Below are positions 41,661 to 51,388 of a stretch of DNA of 64,000 nt, one piece after another. A program made the position numbers and the translations under genes. This DNA is from Verrucomicrobiota bacterium. GTDB lineage: Bacteria > Verrucomicrobiota > Verrucomicrobiia > Limisphaerales > UBA9464. The notes beneath the pieces are model-generated. The model was not told the origin of the DNA, did no database searches, and saw only the letters and a program-made list of their open reading frames with translations. The first letter of the stretch is position 1, and each line of letters opens with the position of its first letter. Location of the stretch: positions 1 through 64,000 of the forward strand of contig VHCG01000002.1 of assembly GCA_016871805.1 (NCBI GenBank), given 5' to 3'.

Positions 41661-42935
41661 ATGAGTGCCCTCCACCCTGCCTCCCGTTTCCGATACCACG
41701 ATCGTTTCCACACGGGCGCGACCCGGACGCTTCGGGCCCTGGTGGCCCTGGGAGTGGTGCTCAGCCTTGGGGGGTGTGCCCGCTGGGGCGGACGGGTCCT
41801 CGAGTCGAGTCACGTGGCCTTCAACACCTCGGTGTCCTAGGCGATCGATCGGCAGATGATCCTGAATCTGGTGCGCCTGAGCTTCGACCTGCCCACCCAG
41901 TGGATGTCTGTCGCGAGCATCAACGTAAACACCACCGTCGGAGGCAGCGTCAGTACGGGTGGCACCTTCCGGGAGAGGGATTCGGACATCGCAAACTCGG
42001 GGGCCTCGGTGAATTTCTCCTACACGCCGAACATCACCTTCGTGCCGCGACAGGGGGAACAATTGAGCCAGGAAATCATGGCGCCGATACCGCTTCGGAA
42101 CCTCGAGGCCATGGCTTCTGCTGGCTGGCCGTTGAGTTGGCTCCTGTTCATGACCTGCGAGAGCATCCAGGACATTCCGTCGTTCGATGTGAACAAGGGA
42201 TTCGGGACTGTCGCCCACGATCCCCGCTTCGGGAACCTCCTGCTGCTGTGCGACGAACTGGAGACTCGCCAGATGATTTCCTTCAGCCGGGTGCCGGTCC
42301 TGATCGATTGGAACCCGAGTCCGATTCCCAAAAGCCAGGTGGATCTGAAGGCGGTCGTCGATGCTCGCCGTGAGGGTGGAAAACTCCGGCTGCGTCCGGA
42401 CGGCAATTACGACTACGTGATACTCGAGACCATCCCGGTGCTGGCGATGTATCCCAGAGCGCTTCAAGACCCGGCCGCCCGTGCGTTCACCAAACTCCTT
42501 GAGCTCAACTTCGTCGCCACGAACTTTCCATTGGTCTCCGCCACCGATGGACTCCGCTCCCTCAGCATCGACATCAAGACCCGATCGCTCGCAGCGGTGC
42601 TCAGGCTCCTCAGTTTCGGTGTCGACCATACTGTCAATGCCCCATCACCGAGCCGGCAATTGGACACCCAGATCGAGGCCTGGCAGTCGCTCAGGCACGA
42701 AGGCCCGAACATCGATCTCCGGGACAGGGTCCGGGCCGTGTTCCGGATCCACTGGTCGAGGAAACGCCCTGAGAACCAGGATCTCATGGTCCAGTTCCGC
42801 GGCGACTACTTCTGGATCGATTCCAAGGATCAGACCAGCATCCAGATTTTCTCGCTCGTACGGGACCTTTTCGATCTCCAGGTGACCGCAGCCAAGGATG
42901 TGAGGCCCATTCTCACCATCCCGGTGAGTCACTGA
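41661..42935 (+). pseudogene. Lipoprotein gene interrupted by in-frame TAG at 41838-41840
   Basis: Lipobox ALVALGVVLSLGGC in 41661-41837, then TAG, then same frame AIDRQMILNLVRLSFDLPTQWMSVASI... to 42935. Confidence 0.75.
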
Positions 42936-43019
42936 CTTCGGAGGTTCCTGGCCGGGATTCGGGGATCGGTTTCCGGATTGGCGCCTTTACTCCCTACCTG
43001 GGTCCAGGAAAATCCGGGG

Positions 43020-45317
43020 ATGCGTGTCCCCGTCGCTGTCCTCGGCCTCCTGGTCTCCTCATCCCTGCTGTCTGCGCAACCCTTCCCCGGGACAGCACCG
43101 CTCGAGACAAAGGCCGACCTCTCGGCGGAACTCGTCTCGGGCATCGACCGGTACCTTGACCGCGTCCTGAAGGCCGCACCGGAACGACGGGGTCGACACT
43201 GGAAGCGCGACCTCTCCTCTCCCGAGGCCTACGTCGCCTCTGTCGCGACCAACCGGCACCGGCTCGCGGGGATCCTTGGGGTGGTCGAGCAACGGGATCC
43301 GCCCCGGCTCCGCATGACCGGTCCTGCGACCTCCGATCCCTCCACCCACCCCGCGCTTGTGGGCACCGGGACGGGATTCCGGGTCTATGCGGTCGACTGG
43401 GACGTCCTTCGAGGGGTGAAGGGCGAGGGTCTCCTCCTCGTGCCCGACATGGTCCGGGCCGATGTCGTCGCGGTGCCGGACTGCGACTGGACCCCGGAGC
43501 AGGCGGTGGGCCTGGCTCCGGGAGTCGCCGAGGCCGACCAGTTCCCGCGCCGTCTGGCTGAGGCCGGATGCCGGGTGCTGGTGCCGGCTCTGGTCGAGCG
43601 GAGCGACACGTTTTCAGGGCTGCCGGGGGTCCGGAAGATCCGTCAGTCCCAACGCGAGGTCCTGTGGCGCGCCGCCTATGAGATGGGGCGCACGATCCAG
43701 GGCTACGAGATCCAGAAGGTGCTCGCCGGCGTCGACTGGTTGCGGTCCAGCGCACCCACCAACGGACCCGTCCGCCCGCTGGGCGTCGTCGGCTGGGGCG
43801 AGGGCGGCCTGATCGCCTTCCAGGCCGGGGCGCTCGACACCCGGATCGATCTCACCGGTGTCTCGGGATTCTTCCAGAATCCGCGACTCCACGATGAACC
43901 CATCTATCGCAACGTCTGGTCCATCACGGACCAGTTTGGCGGCCCCGAGATCGCCGGCCTGGTCGCCCCGCGGGGCTTCGTCTACGAGGTCGGACGCTAC
44001 CCCGACGCCACCTATCCACCGTCCGGCAAGAACAGTGACGGTGCGGCGCCGGGAAGGCTTGGCGGCCCGGATCCATCCGACGCCGAGGACCGGGCGCGTC
44101 AGGCCCTCGGATGGCTCCAAGGGGTTCCTGGCGTCGACGCCTGGAAGCTTGCTCAGGCGGGATCCGACACGGTCTGGGGCGACGAGGCGCTGGGCGCCGT
44201 GATGGACCGGCTCGGGGTGACACCACCGTCGTCTCCGTCGTCGCGGATCGTGGCCGTGGGCGTGGGGGTCGAGGCCGCGGCGCGGCAGCTCCGCCAGTAC
44301 CAGGGCATCCTGGAGGACACCCAATGGCTGATGCGGGAGTCGGAATTCACCCGGCAGAACTTCTGGAAGGGGGTCGACCGGAAGTCCGTCGACACGTTCG
44401 TCCAGACCCGCAAGGGGCTCCGGGATTACCTACAGGACGAGATCGTGGGATTCCTTCCACCGGCCTCGCTGCCGGCGAACCCGCGGTCGCGGAAGGTGTC
44501 GGAAACCGACGCCTTCACCGGCTACGAGGTGGTGCTGGACGTCCACCCCGATGTCGTCGCCTACGGCATCCTGCTGGTTCCCAAGGGCATTCCGGCGGGC
44601 GAGCGGCGTCCGGTGGTGGTGTGCCAGCATGGACTCGAGGGTCGTCCGTCGGACGTGGCGGATCCGAAGCTCGACCATCCGGCCTACCATACCTACGGCT
44701 GCCGGCTGGCGGAGCGGGGCTTCGTGGTGTTCGCCCCGCAGAATGCCTACATCGGGGAGAACCGGTTCCGTCAGGTCCTCCGCAAGGCCCAGCCGCTGAA
44801 GCTGACCCTCTGGTCCTTCATCCAGCGCCAGCACGAGGTAATTCTCGACTGGCTGGCGTCGCAGGACTTTGTCGACCCGTCCCGGATGGCGTTCTACGGG
44901 CTCAGCTACGGCGGCAAGACCGCCGTGCGCATCCCGCCGCTGATCGACCGCTACTGCCTGAGCATCTGCTCCGCCGACTACAACGAGTGGATCTGGAAGA
45001 ACGTCTCGGTCCGCCACGGCTACTGCTACCTGTACTGGGGCGAGTACGACATGCCCGAGTTCAACCTCGGCAACACGTTCAACTATGCAGAGCTCAGCTG
45101 GTTCATGATCCCCCGGCCGTTCATGGTGGAACGGGGGCACGACGATGGGGTCGCACCGGACGAATGGGTGGGGGACGAGTTCGCGAAGACGCGTCGGCAG
45201 TATGTGAAGCTGGGAATCGGCGACCGGTCCGAGATCGAGTTCTTCGACGGGCCGCATACGATCCAAGGGAAGGGGACCTTCGACTTCCTGCAACGCCATC
45301 TGAAGTGGCCGCGGTAG
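43020..45317 (+). CDS. Secreted protein with two tandem alpha/beta-hydrolase domains
   Basis: N-terminal domain with GVVGWGEGGLIAF; C-terminal domain with VVCQHGLEGRP and YGLSYGGKTAVRIP. Confidence 0.85.
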   Translation: MRVPVAVLGLLVSSSLLSAQPFPGTAPLETKADLSAELVSGIDRYLDRVLKAAPERRGRHWKRDLSSPEAYVASVATNRHRLAGILGVVEQRDPPRLRMTGPATSDPSTHPALVGTGTGFRVYAVDWDVLRGVKGEGLLLVPDMVRADVVAVPDCDWTPEQAVGLAPGVAEADQFPRRLAEAGCRVLVPALVERSDTFSGLPGVRKIRQSQREVLWRAAYEMGRTIQGYEIQKVLAGVDWLRSSAPTNGPVRPLGVVGWGEGGLIAFQAGALDTRIDLTGVSGFFQNPRLHDEPIYRNVWSITDQFGGPEIAGLVAPRGFVYEVGRYPDATYPPSGKNSDGAAPGRLGGPDPSDAEDRARQALGWLQGVPGVDAWKLAQAGSDTVWGDEALGAVMDRLGVTPPSSPSSRIVAVGVGVEAAARQLRQYQGILEDTQWLMRESEFTRQNFWKGVDRKSVDTFVQTRKGLRDYLQDEIVGFLPPASLPANPRSRKVSETDAFTGYEVVLDVHPDVVAYGILLVPKGIPAGERRPVVVCQHGLEGRPSDVADPKLDHPAYHTYGCRLAERGFVVFAPQNAYIGENRFRQVLRKAQPLKLTLWSFIQRQHEVILDWLASQDFVDPSRMAFYGLSYGGKTAVRIPPLIDRYCLSICSADYNEWIWKNVSVRHGYCYLYWGEYDMPEFNLGNTFNYAELSWFMIPRPFMVERGHDDGVAPDEWVGDEFAKTRRQYVKLGIGDRSEIEFFDGPHTIQGKGTFDFLQRHLKWPR

Positions 45318-45531
45318 ATTCCGCCCGAAGCGGGAGGTGCCCCTCCGAATGCGGGTGGGCGGATGGAAGATCGGGTTCATCGTGAAGGATCCAAGGTCCG
45401 ATTCCCGGCGTCCTCCCTCCAGCCGCATCCGGCGTCGGCGGCCTAGGTTCCGGTCCCTGTGCGTCGGACGTTCGGGGATCGGATTCGAAACCCGCCTTTC
45501 CAAGTCCACGACATGGGGATAGCCTCCGGAT

Positions 45532-46896
45532 GTGTCCCCGTTGAGCCACAACTGCGCCGGCTTCCGGCGGCGCGATTTCCTCCAGCTGGGGCTGGGTGGG
45601 GTGTTGGGACTCGGCATGGGTGACCTGCTCCGGCTGCAGGCCTCGACCCGGTCCACCGGCATGGGTGTCGGCAAGGCGGCTCCTGCGCCATCGCGCCCGG
45701 TCAATTCGGTCAACTGCATCCTGATCTGGCTCGACGGCGGTCCGTCGCACTACGAGACCTTCGATCCCAAGCCGGATGCGCCGTCCGAGATCCGGGGTTC
45801 CTTCCAGACCCTCCCCACCGCCGTCCCGGGGACACGCTTCAGCGAGGCCGTCCCGGAGCTCGCCAAGGTTGCCGACCGTTTCACGGTCGTGCGCTCGATC
45901 TGCCACAAGGACCCCAACCACGGCGGCGGGAACCACTATCTGATGACCGGGGCTCCGACCCCGGTCCCGGTCGCCTGCGGCGCCTTCGTCACCTTCCACC
46001 CCTCGTTCGGATCCGTCGTCGCCTGGCAGCGTGGCCAGCAGGAGGGACTCCCCCCGTATGTCTCGATGCCGTCCGTGACCCGGAGCGGCGGACCCAACTT
46101 CCTGGGCGGCAAATACGCCCCGTTCGTCATCGACGGACAGCCCAATTCCGCCGGGTTCAAGGTCCGTGACGTCGTCCTCCCCTCGGGCATCAGCGACGGC
46201 CGGGCCCAGACCCGCCGTGAGCTCCGGACGGCCCTCGATGGGATGCGACGCCACGCCGACCGCCTTGCGGAGGATCCGGCCGTCACGTTCGACCAGTATC
46301 TCCAGCAGGGCGTCGACCTCGTCCTGTCCAGCAAGGCCCAGGCGGCGTTCGACCTGGGACGCGAGGACGCGAAGGTGCGCGATGCCTACGGTCGCAACGA
46401 CTTCGCCCAGCGGCTCCTCATGGCGCGTCGCCTCGTGGAGGTCGGCGTGTCCTGGATCACGGTCAACTACGGGGGCTGGGACCATCACACCAAGCTGTTC
46501 GACGCCTACAAGGGGGACCATGTGAGGAACATGGACCGGGGCGTTGCGGCACTGATCCGGGATCTCGATGAACGCGGCCTGCTCGACTCGACTCTGGTCG
46601 TGCTGCTGGGTGAGTTCGGTCGGACCCCCAAGGTGAACAAGGATGCCGGGCGAGACCACTGGCCGCACGCGATGTCGGTCCTGCTCGCCGGCGCGGGCTG
46701 TCCGCGGGGTGCGATCGTGGGGGCGACCGATGCCAAGGGCTATGCGGCGTCGGAGAACGTGTACCGGCCCGAGGACTTCGCGGCATCCGTCTACTCGAAA
46801 ATGGGCATCGATCCCAACCAGGTGCTCCACACCAACACCGGGCGTCCGGTCCAGCTGGTGAACAACGGCCGGCGCATCAAGGAACTTTTCCTCTGA
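45532..46896 (+). CDS. DUF1501 family protein
   Basis: RRRDFLQLGLGG..., CILIWLDGGPSHYETFDPKPDAPSEIRGSF..., GEFGRTPKVNKDAGRDHWP. Confidence 0.95.
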   Translation: MSPLSHNCAGFRRRDFLQLGLGGVLGLGMGDLLRLQASTRSTGMGVGKAAPAPSRPVNSVNCILIWLDGGPSHYETFDPKPDAPSEIRGSFQTLPTAVPGTRFSEAVPELAKVADRFTVVRSICHKDPNHGGGNHYLMTGAPTPVPVACGAFVTFHPSFGSVVAWQRGQQEGLPPYVSMPSVTRSGGPNFLGGKYAPFVIDGQPNSAGFKVRDVVLPSGISDGRAQTRRELRTALDGMRRHADRLAEDPAVTFDQYLQQGVDLVLSSKAQAAFDLGREDAKVRDAYGRNDFAQRLLMARRLVEVGVSWITVNYGGWDHHTKLFDAYKGDHVRNMDRGVAALIRDLDERGLLDSTLVVLLGEFGRTPKVNKDAGRDHWPHAMSVLLAGAGCPRGAIVGATDAKGYAASENVYRPEDFAASVYSKMGIDPNQVLHTNTGRPVQLVNNGRRIKELFL

Positions 46897-46901
46897 ACGG
46901 C

Positions 46902-48602
46902 GTGCGTGCGGCGGGGCTCTGGATGGGGGCGGTGGCGGGTGGGCTGGGCCTGTCGGCCGCGGTGCCGGTTCTCGACCATCTGTTCCCGTCCGCGCTCCAG
47001 ACCGGCACCACCAACACGGTCACCGCCGTGGGGAAGTTCGACCCCTGGCCGCCCCGGATCTGGCAGGAGGGCGGGGGCGTGCGCTGGACCCCGACGACCA
47101 ACGCCGGGGTGTTCGAGGTGGTGGTCGACCCCGGGGCGGTTCCCGGGGTCCGGTTTGTGCGGGCCGTCAACGACGAGGGGGCGACGGGACCGCGATTCCT
47201 GACCCTCACCACGGGTCCGCAGCCGCTGGAGGTCGAACCCAACGGCGAATCCTCCAATGCCCAGCTCCTGACTCCGGGCATCAGCAGCATCAATGGACGC
47301 CTGGAGAAGAACGGCGATGTCGATCTCTACGCGGTCGACCTTGAGCCCGGCCAGACGCTGGTTGCGGATCTCGAGGCATACCGGCTGATGTCCCCGCTGG
47401 ACCCTGTCCTTCGTCTGCTGGATCCGCGGGGCGTCATGGTGGCGTGGAACCATGATGATCCCCGCTCCATGGATCCCTTCCTGGCCTGGACGGCCGAGCG
47501 GGCGGGGCGGCATCTGCTCCAGGTCTTCGCGTTTCCCTATCCGGCCGATGCCGAGATCCGTTTCACCGGCAATCCGAAGGGCATCTATCGGCTCAAGACC
47601 ACCACCCGACCGTTCGTGCGATTCACCCAGCCGCTCGGAATCCAGCGGGGTGCGTCAACCCGTCTCGAATCGGTCGGGTGGTCCCTCGACGCCACCGATG
47701 GCGCCCCGCGGGTCCTGGACGGCTCCGTCCCGGAGGGCGTGGCGGAGATCGAGCTGCCACTGCCTGGGCGTCCGTGGCCGCTGTGGGTCCCGGTCGGAGA
47801 GGGACCCGAGCGGATGGAACTCGAGCCGAACGGCACCCTGGCCGAGGCGATGGCGGTCGAGATGCCTTCTGCGGTCTCCGGGGATCTCGGCCGGGCCGGG
47901 GATGTCGATCGCTTCCGCATCACGGTGGCCAAGGGGGACGTGGTGGTGTTCGACGTCCGGGCGATCCGTCTGGGGTTCCCGCTGGACGCGTGGCTGGCGC
48001 TGGAGGACGCCTCTGGGAAGGAGCTCGCGCGGGTCGATGATGCCTCGGGGGCGGATCCGCGGCTGGAATGGACCGCGTCTGCCGACGGGGTTCATGTCGT
48101 CGCCGTGGGCAACCTGCTCCAGCGGGGCGGTCGGGATCAGCGGTATCGGCTCGGTCTGGAGCGTCCGAGGCCGTCGATCCATGCGACGGTGGCGGGCGGC
48201 GAATGGGTGCTCGAGCGTGGCAGGACCAACGAGATCAAGGTCGTGGTGGAGCGGCGCCACGGGTTCAAGGGGGTCTTGGCCGTGTCGGCGACGGGATTGC
48301 CGGCGGGGGTTTCCGCGGCCGCGGCGGAGGTGTCGGAGAAGGGGGGCGAGACGGTGCTGAGGCTGGTGACCGCCGTGGAGGCGCCGACGGCCTCGGGTCC
48401 CTTCCGGCTCGTTGTGACGGAGACTCCGGGAGGCCGGGTCCAGGAGGTGTTCCAGGAGCTGGTCAGCGCGGGGGAGAACAATGGTGTCCCCCAGGGATTC
48501 CGAACCCTGGTCCGGGATCGCATCGCGGACCTCTGGCTGACAGTCCCACCGCCGCCCCCGCCCCCACCCCCGCCGAAGGAGGCCAAGGCCACGGGAGGCT
48601 GA
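46902..48602 (+). CDS. PPC (pre-peptidase C-terminal)-domain secreted protein with C-terminal Pro10 tract
   Basis: Repeats VEPNGESSNAQLL...INGRLEKNGDVDLYAVDLEPGQTLVADLEA and LEPNGTLAEAM...SGDLGRAGDVDRFRI; ends PPPPPPPPPPKEAKATGG. Confidence 0.8.
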   Translation: MRAAGLWMGAVAGGLGLSAAVPVLDHLFPSALQTGTTNTVTAVGKFDPWPPRIWQEGGGVRWTPTTNAGVFEVVVDPGAVPGVRFVRAVNDEGATGPRFLTLTTGPQPLEVEPNGESSNAQLLTPGISSINGRLEKNGDVDLYAVDLEPGQTLVADLEAYRLMSPLDPVLRLLDPRGVMVAWNHDDPRSMDPFLAWTAERAGRHLLQVFAFPYPADAEIRFTGNPKGIYRLKTTTRPFVRFTQPLGIQRGASTRLESVGWSLDATDGAPRVLDGSVPEGVAEIELPLPGRPWPLWVPVGEGPERMELEPNGTLAEAMAVEMPSAVSGDLGRAGDVDRFRITVAKGDVVVFDVRAIRLGFPLDAWLALEDASGKELARVDDASGADPRLEWTASADGVHVVAVGNLLQRGGRDQRYRLGLERPRPSIHATVAGGEWVLERGRTNEIKVVVERRHGFKGVLAVSATGLPAGVSAAAAEVSEKGGETVLRLVTAVEAPTASGPFRLVVTETPGGRVQEVFQELVSAGENNGVPQGFRTLVRDRIADLWLTVPPPPPPPPPPKEAKATGG

Positions 48603-48674
48603 GGTCCAGCCCTCCTAGATCCGGGTCCTTCCCGGGATGGCATTGCATCGCGGTCCGCCTAGGATCCATCTCCC

Positions 48675-50741
48675 ATGGCCCGCGCCTTCGAACTGGTTGC
48701 CCCGTACGGTCCCGCCGGAGACCAACCGGCGGCCATCGCCAAGCTTAGCGATGGACTCCGCCGCGGGGTGAAGCAGCAGGTCTTGCTGGGCGTCACCGGC
48801 TCGGGTAAGACCTTCACGATGGCCAACTGCATCGCGCAGCACGGCCGTCCCACCCTCATCATCTCCCACAACAAGACGCTCGCCGCCCAGCTGTACGCCG
48901 AGTTCAAGGCCTTCTTCCCCAACAACGCCGTCGAATACTTCGTCAGCTACTTCGACTACTACCAGCCCGAGGCCTACATCCCACGGACCGACACCTTCAT
49001 CGAGAAGGACTCCTCGGTGAACGACGAGATCGAGCGGCTCCGTCTCTCCGCCCTCTCCAACCTCCTGTCGCGTCGCGACGTCATCGTTGTCGCCAGCGTC
49101 TCCTGCATCTATGGCATCGGCGACCGCCGCGACTACGAGTCGATGGTCATCCCGCTGCGGGTCGGACAGCAGATCGGCCGCAATGCCCTGCTGGAGCGGC
49201 TCGTGGACCTCCAATACTCCCGCAATGACTACGAGGTGACGCGGGGCAAGTTCCGGGTCCGGGGCGATGTCATCGAGCTGCAGCCGGCCTATGCGGAGGA
49301 TGCAGTGCGGATCGAGTTCTTCGGCGACGAGATCGAGCGGTTCACACGGTTCGATCCTCTGACGGGCGACACCATCGAGCCGCTCGAGGGATTCAACATC
49401 TTCCCGAGCAAGCAGTTCGCCACGCCGCAGGAGAAGATCAACCGGTCCATCCTCACCATCCGCGAGGAGCTGGGGGAGCGGATCGCGTGGTTCGAGAAAC
49501 AGGGAAAGCTCCTCGAGGCGCAGCGGATCAAGATGCGGTGCGAGTTCGATCTCGAGCAGCTCCAGGAACTGGGATTCTGCTCGGGGATCGAGAACTACTC
49601 GCGGCACATCTCGGGACGTCCGCCCGGCTCGCGTCCGGGCGTCCTCATCGACTTCTTCCCGGAGGACTTCCTCCTGATCATCGACGAATCCCACGCCACG
49701 CTGCCGCAGGTCCAGGGCATGCATGCGGGGGACATGGCCCGGAAGTCGGTGCTGGTGGACCACGGATTCCGGCTTCCCAGCGCCCTCGACAACCGGCCGC
49801 TCAACTTCAAGGAGTTCCGGAGCGTCGTCGGACAGGCGATCTATGTCAGCGCCACCCCGGGACCGCAGGAGCTGGAATGGGCCGGTCCCTCCAACGTGGC
49901 CGAGCAGATCGTCCGACCCACCGGACTCATCGACCCCGAGGTCGTCATCAAGCCCCTGAAGGGACAGATCGACGACCTGCTCGAGGAGGTCCGTCAGCGC
50001 GTCGATCGGAAGCAGCGTGTGCTGGTGACGACCCTGACCAAGCGGACCGCCGAGGAGCTGACCGACTACCTGAGGGACCTGGGCGTGAATGTCCGGTACC
50101 TCCACAGCGAGATCGATGCCATCGAGCGGGTCGAGATCCTGCGTGCGCTCCGCAAGGGGGACTGCGACGTGCTGGTCGGGATCAACCTGCTCCGGGAGGG
50201 GCTCGATCTGCCGGAGGTCTCGCTGGTGGCGATCCTGGATGCCGACAAGGAGGGCTATCTTCGGAGTGCGACGAGCCTCATCCAGACCGCAGGTCGTGCC
50301 GCACGGCATCTGGACGGCAAGGTGATCCTGTATGCCGACGTCCGGACCCAGAGCATCCAGAAGTTCCTGGCCGTCTCGGAATACCGGCGCGGACGTCAGA
50401 TCGCCTACAACAAGGAGCATGGCATCACGCCGCGTTCCGTGACTCGCGCCGTCGAGGGAAGCCTGGCGAGCCAACCCGAGGGACGCACCGCGGCGGCCGC
50501 GGCACTGCATGAAAGCGTTGAGCAGTTCGACCTCACCGAGACGCTCCGGGAGCTGGAACATGAGATGGTCGAGGCCGCCGGGAACCTCGAGTTCGAGAAG
50601 GCGGCCCTGCTGCGGGACCAGATCCGGGAACTCAAACGCCGCGTCGACGGCGCCGAACTGAAGTCGCCCGGCCTGACCGAGAAGGCCGTCCGATACAGCA
50701 GCCCAGGACGGGATCGGGGCCGTGGCCGGAAGCGGCGATGA
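48675..50741 (+). CDS. uvrB: Excinuclease ABC subunit B
   Basis: GVTGSGKTFTMAN, SYFDYYQPEAYIPRTDTFIEKDSS, C-terminal UVR motif. Confidence 0.98.
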   Translation: MARAFELVAPYGPAGDQPAAIAKLSDGLRRGVKQQVLLGVTGSGKTFTMANCIAQHGRPTLIISHNKTLAAQLYAEFKAFFPNNAVEYFVSYFDYYQPEAYIPRTDTFIEKDSSVNDEIERLRLSALSNLLSRRDVIVVASVSCIYGIGDRRDYESMVIPLRVGQQIGRNALLERLVDLQYSRNDYEVTRGKFRVRGDVIELQPAYAEDAVRIEFFGDEIERFTRFDPLTGDTIEPLEGFNIFPSKQFATPQEKINRSILTIREELGERIAWFEKQGKLLEAQRIKMRCEFDLEQLQELGFCSGIENYSRHISGRPPGSRPGVLIDFFPEDFLLIIDESHATLPQVQGMHAGDMARKSVLVDHGFRLPSALDNRPLNFKEFRSVVGQAIYVSATPGPQELEWAGPSNVAEQIVRPTGLIDPEVVIKPLKGQIDDLLEEVRQRVDRKQRVLVTTLTKRTAEELTDYLRDLGVNVRYLHSEIDAIERVEILRALRKGDCDVLVGINLLREGLDLPEVSLVAILDADKEGYLRSATSLIQTAGRAARHLDGKVILYADVRTQSIQKFLAVSEYRRGRQIAYNKEHGITPRSVTRAVEGSLASQPEGRTAAAAALHESVEQFDLTETLRELEHEMVEAAGNLEFEKAALLRDQIRELKRRVDGAELKSPGLTEKAVRYSSPGRDRGRGRKRR

Positions 50742-51388
50742 ACGGAGGAGGCATGGACACCCCCAGCGGACGCCATCCCACGTCGATTCGGATCCACCGC
50801 CTCCTGCTGCTGTGTCTCGTGACGGCCGCGTTCTGGTTGGGGGGATGCCGGCACGGTGTCGCCTCGCGCCCCGGGGCGCTCTCGTGGAGGTGGATCCCGA
50901 TCGACGGCGACGGTCAGGAGGAGGTCGGCCATCCGGGTCCGGCGGATCGGGCGGTGGTCTTGGTCTTTCTCGGAACGGAGTGTCCGATCGCCCAGAAGAT
51001 GCTTCCGGAGCTGGACCGGTTGCAGCGGGAACTCGGTCCGCAAGGCGTTCGGTTCCTGTCGATCTATCCCAATGAAGGCGAGACCCGGGAGGGAATCCAA
51101 CAGCAGCGTCGTCGCGCCGGTCTGACCGGCGAGGCCGGGTTCGATCCCGGACAGCGTCTGGTGGACCGCTGGAAGGTGACGGTAACGCCGGAGGTCGTGG
51201 CACTCGCCGCGGATGGGTCGCTGATCTATCGTGGCCGCGTGAACGATCAGTATGCGGCGCTGGGGAAGGGGAGGCCGGCTGCGACCCGACACGATCTCCG
51301 GGAGGCCCTGGAGGCGTTCCTGGCCACGGGGATGGCGGAGGGCGAGCGGACTACCCCGGTGGGATGTCGGATCCTTCGGACCCCATGA
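50738..51388 (+). CDS. Redoxin/AhpC-TSA-like lipoprotein
   Basis: Lipobox AAFWLGGC; VVLVFLGTECPIAQKMLPELDRL; VTVTPEVVALAADGSLIYRGRVNDQYAALG. Confidence 0.88.
   Translation: MNGGGMDTPSGRHPTSIRIHRLLLLCLVTAAFWLGGCRHGVASRPGALSWRWIPIDGDGQEEVGHPGPADRAVVLVFLGTECPIAQKMLPELDRLQRELGPQGVRFLSIYPNEGETREGIQQQRRRAGLTGEAGFDPGQRLVDRWKVTVTPEVVALAADGSLIYRGRVNDQYAALGKGRPAATRHDLREALEAFLATGMAEGERTTPVGCRILRTP

Noticed and set aside
45121-46830. 569-aa minus-strand ORF opposite the DUF1501 gene
   Set aside because: Antisense shadow frame
48615-51203. 862-aa minus-strand ORF opposite uvrB
   Set aside because: Antisense to a clear uvrB; no recognisable domain
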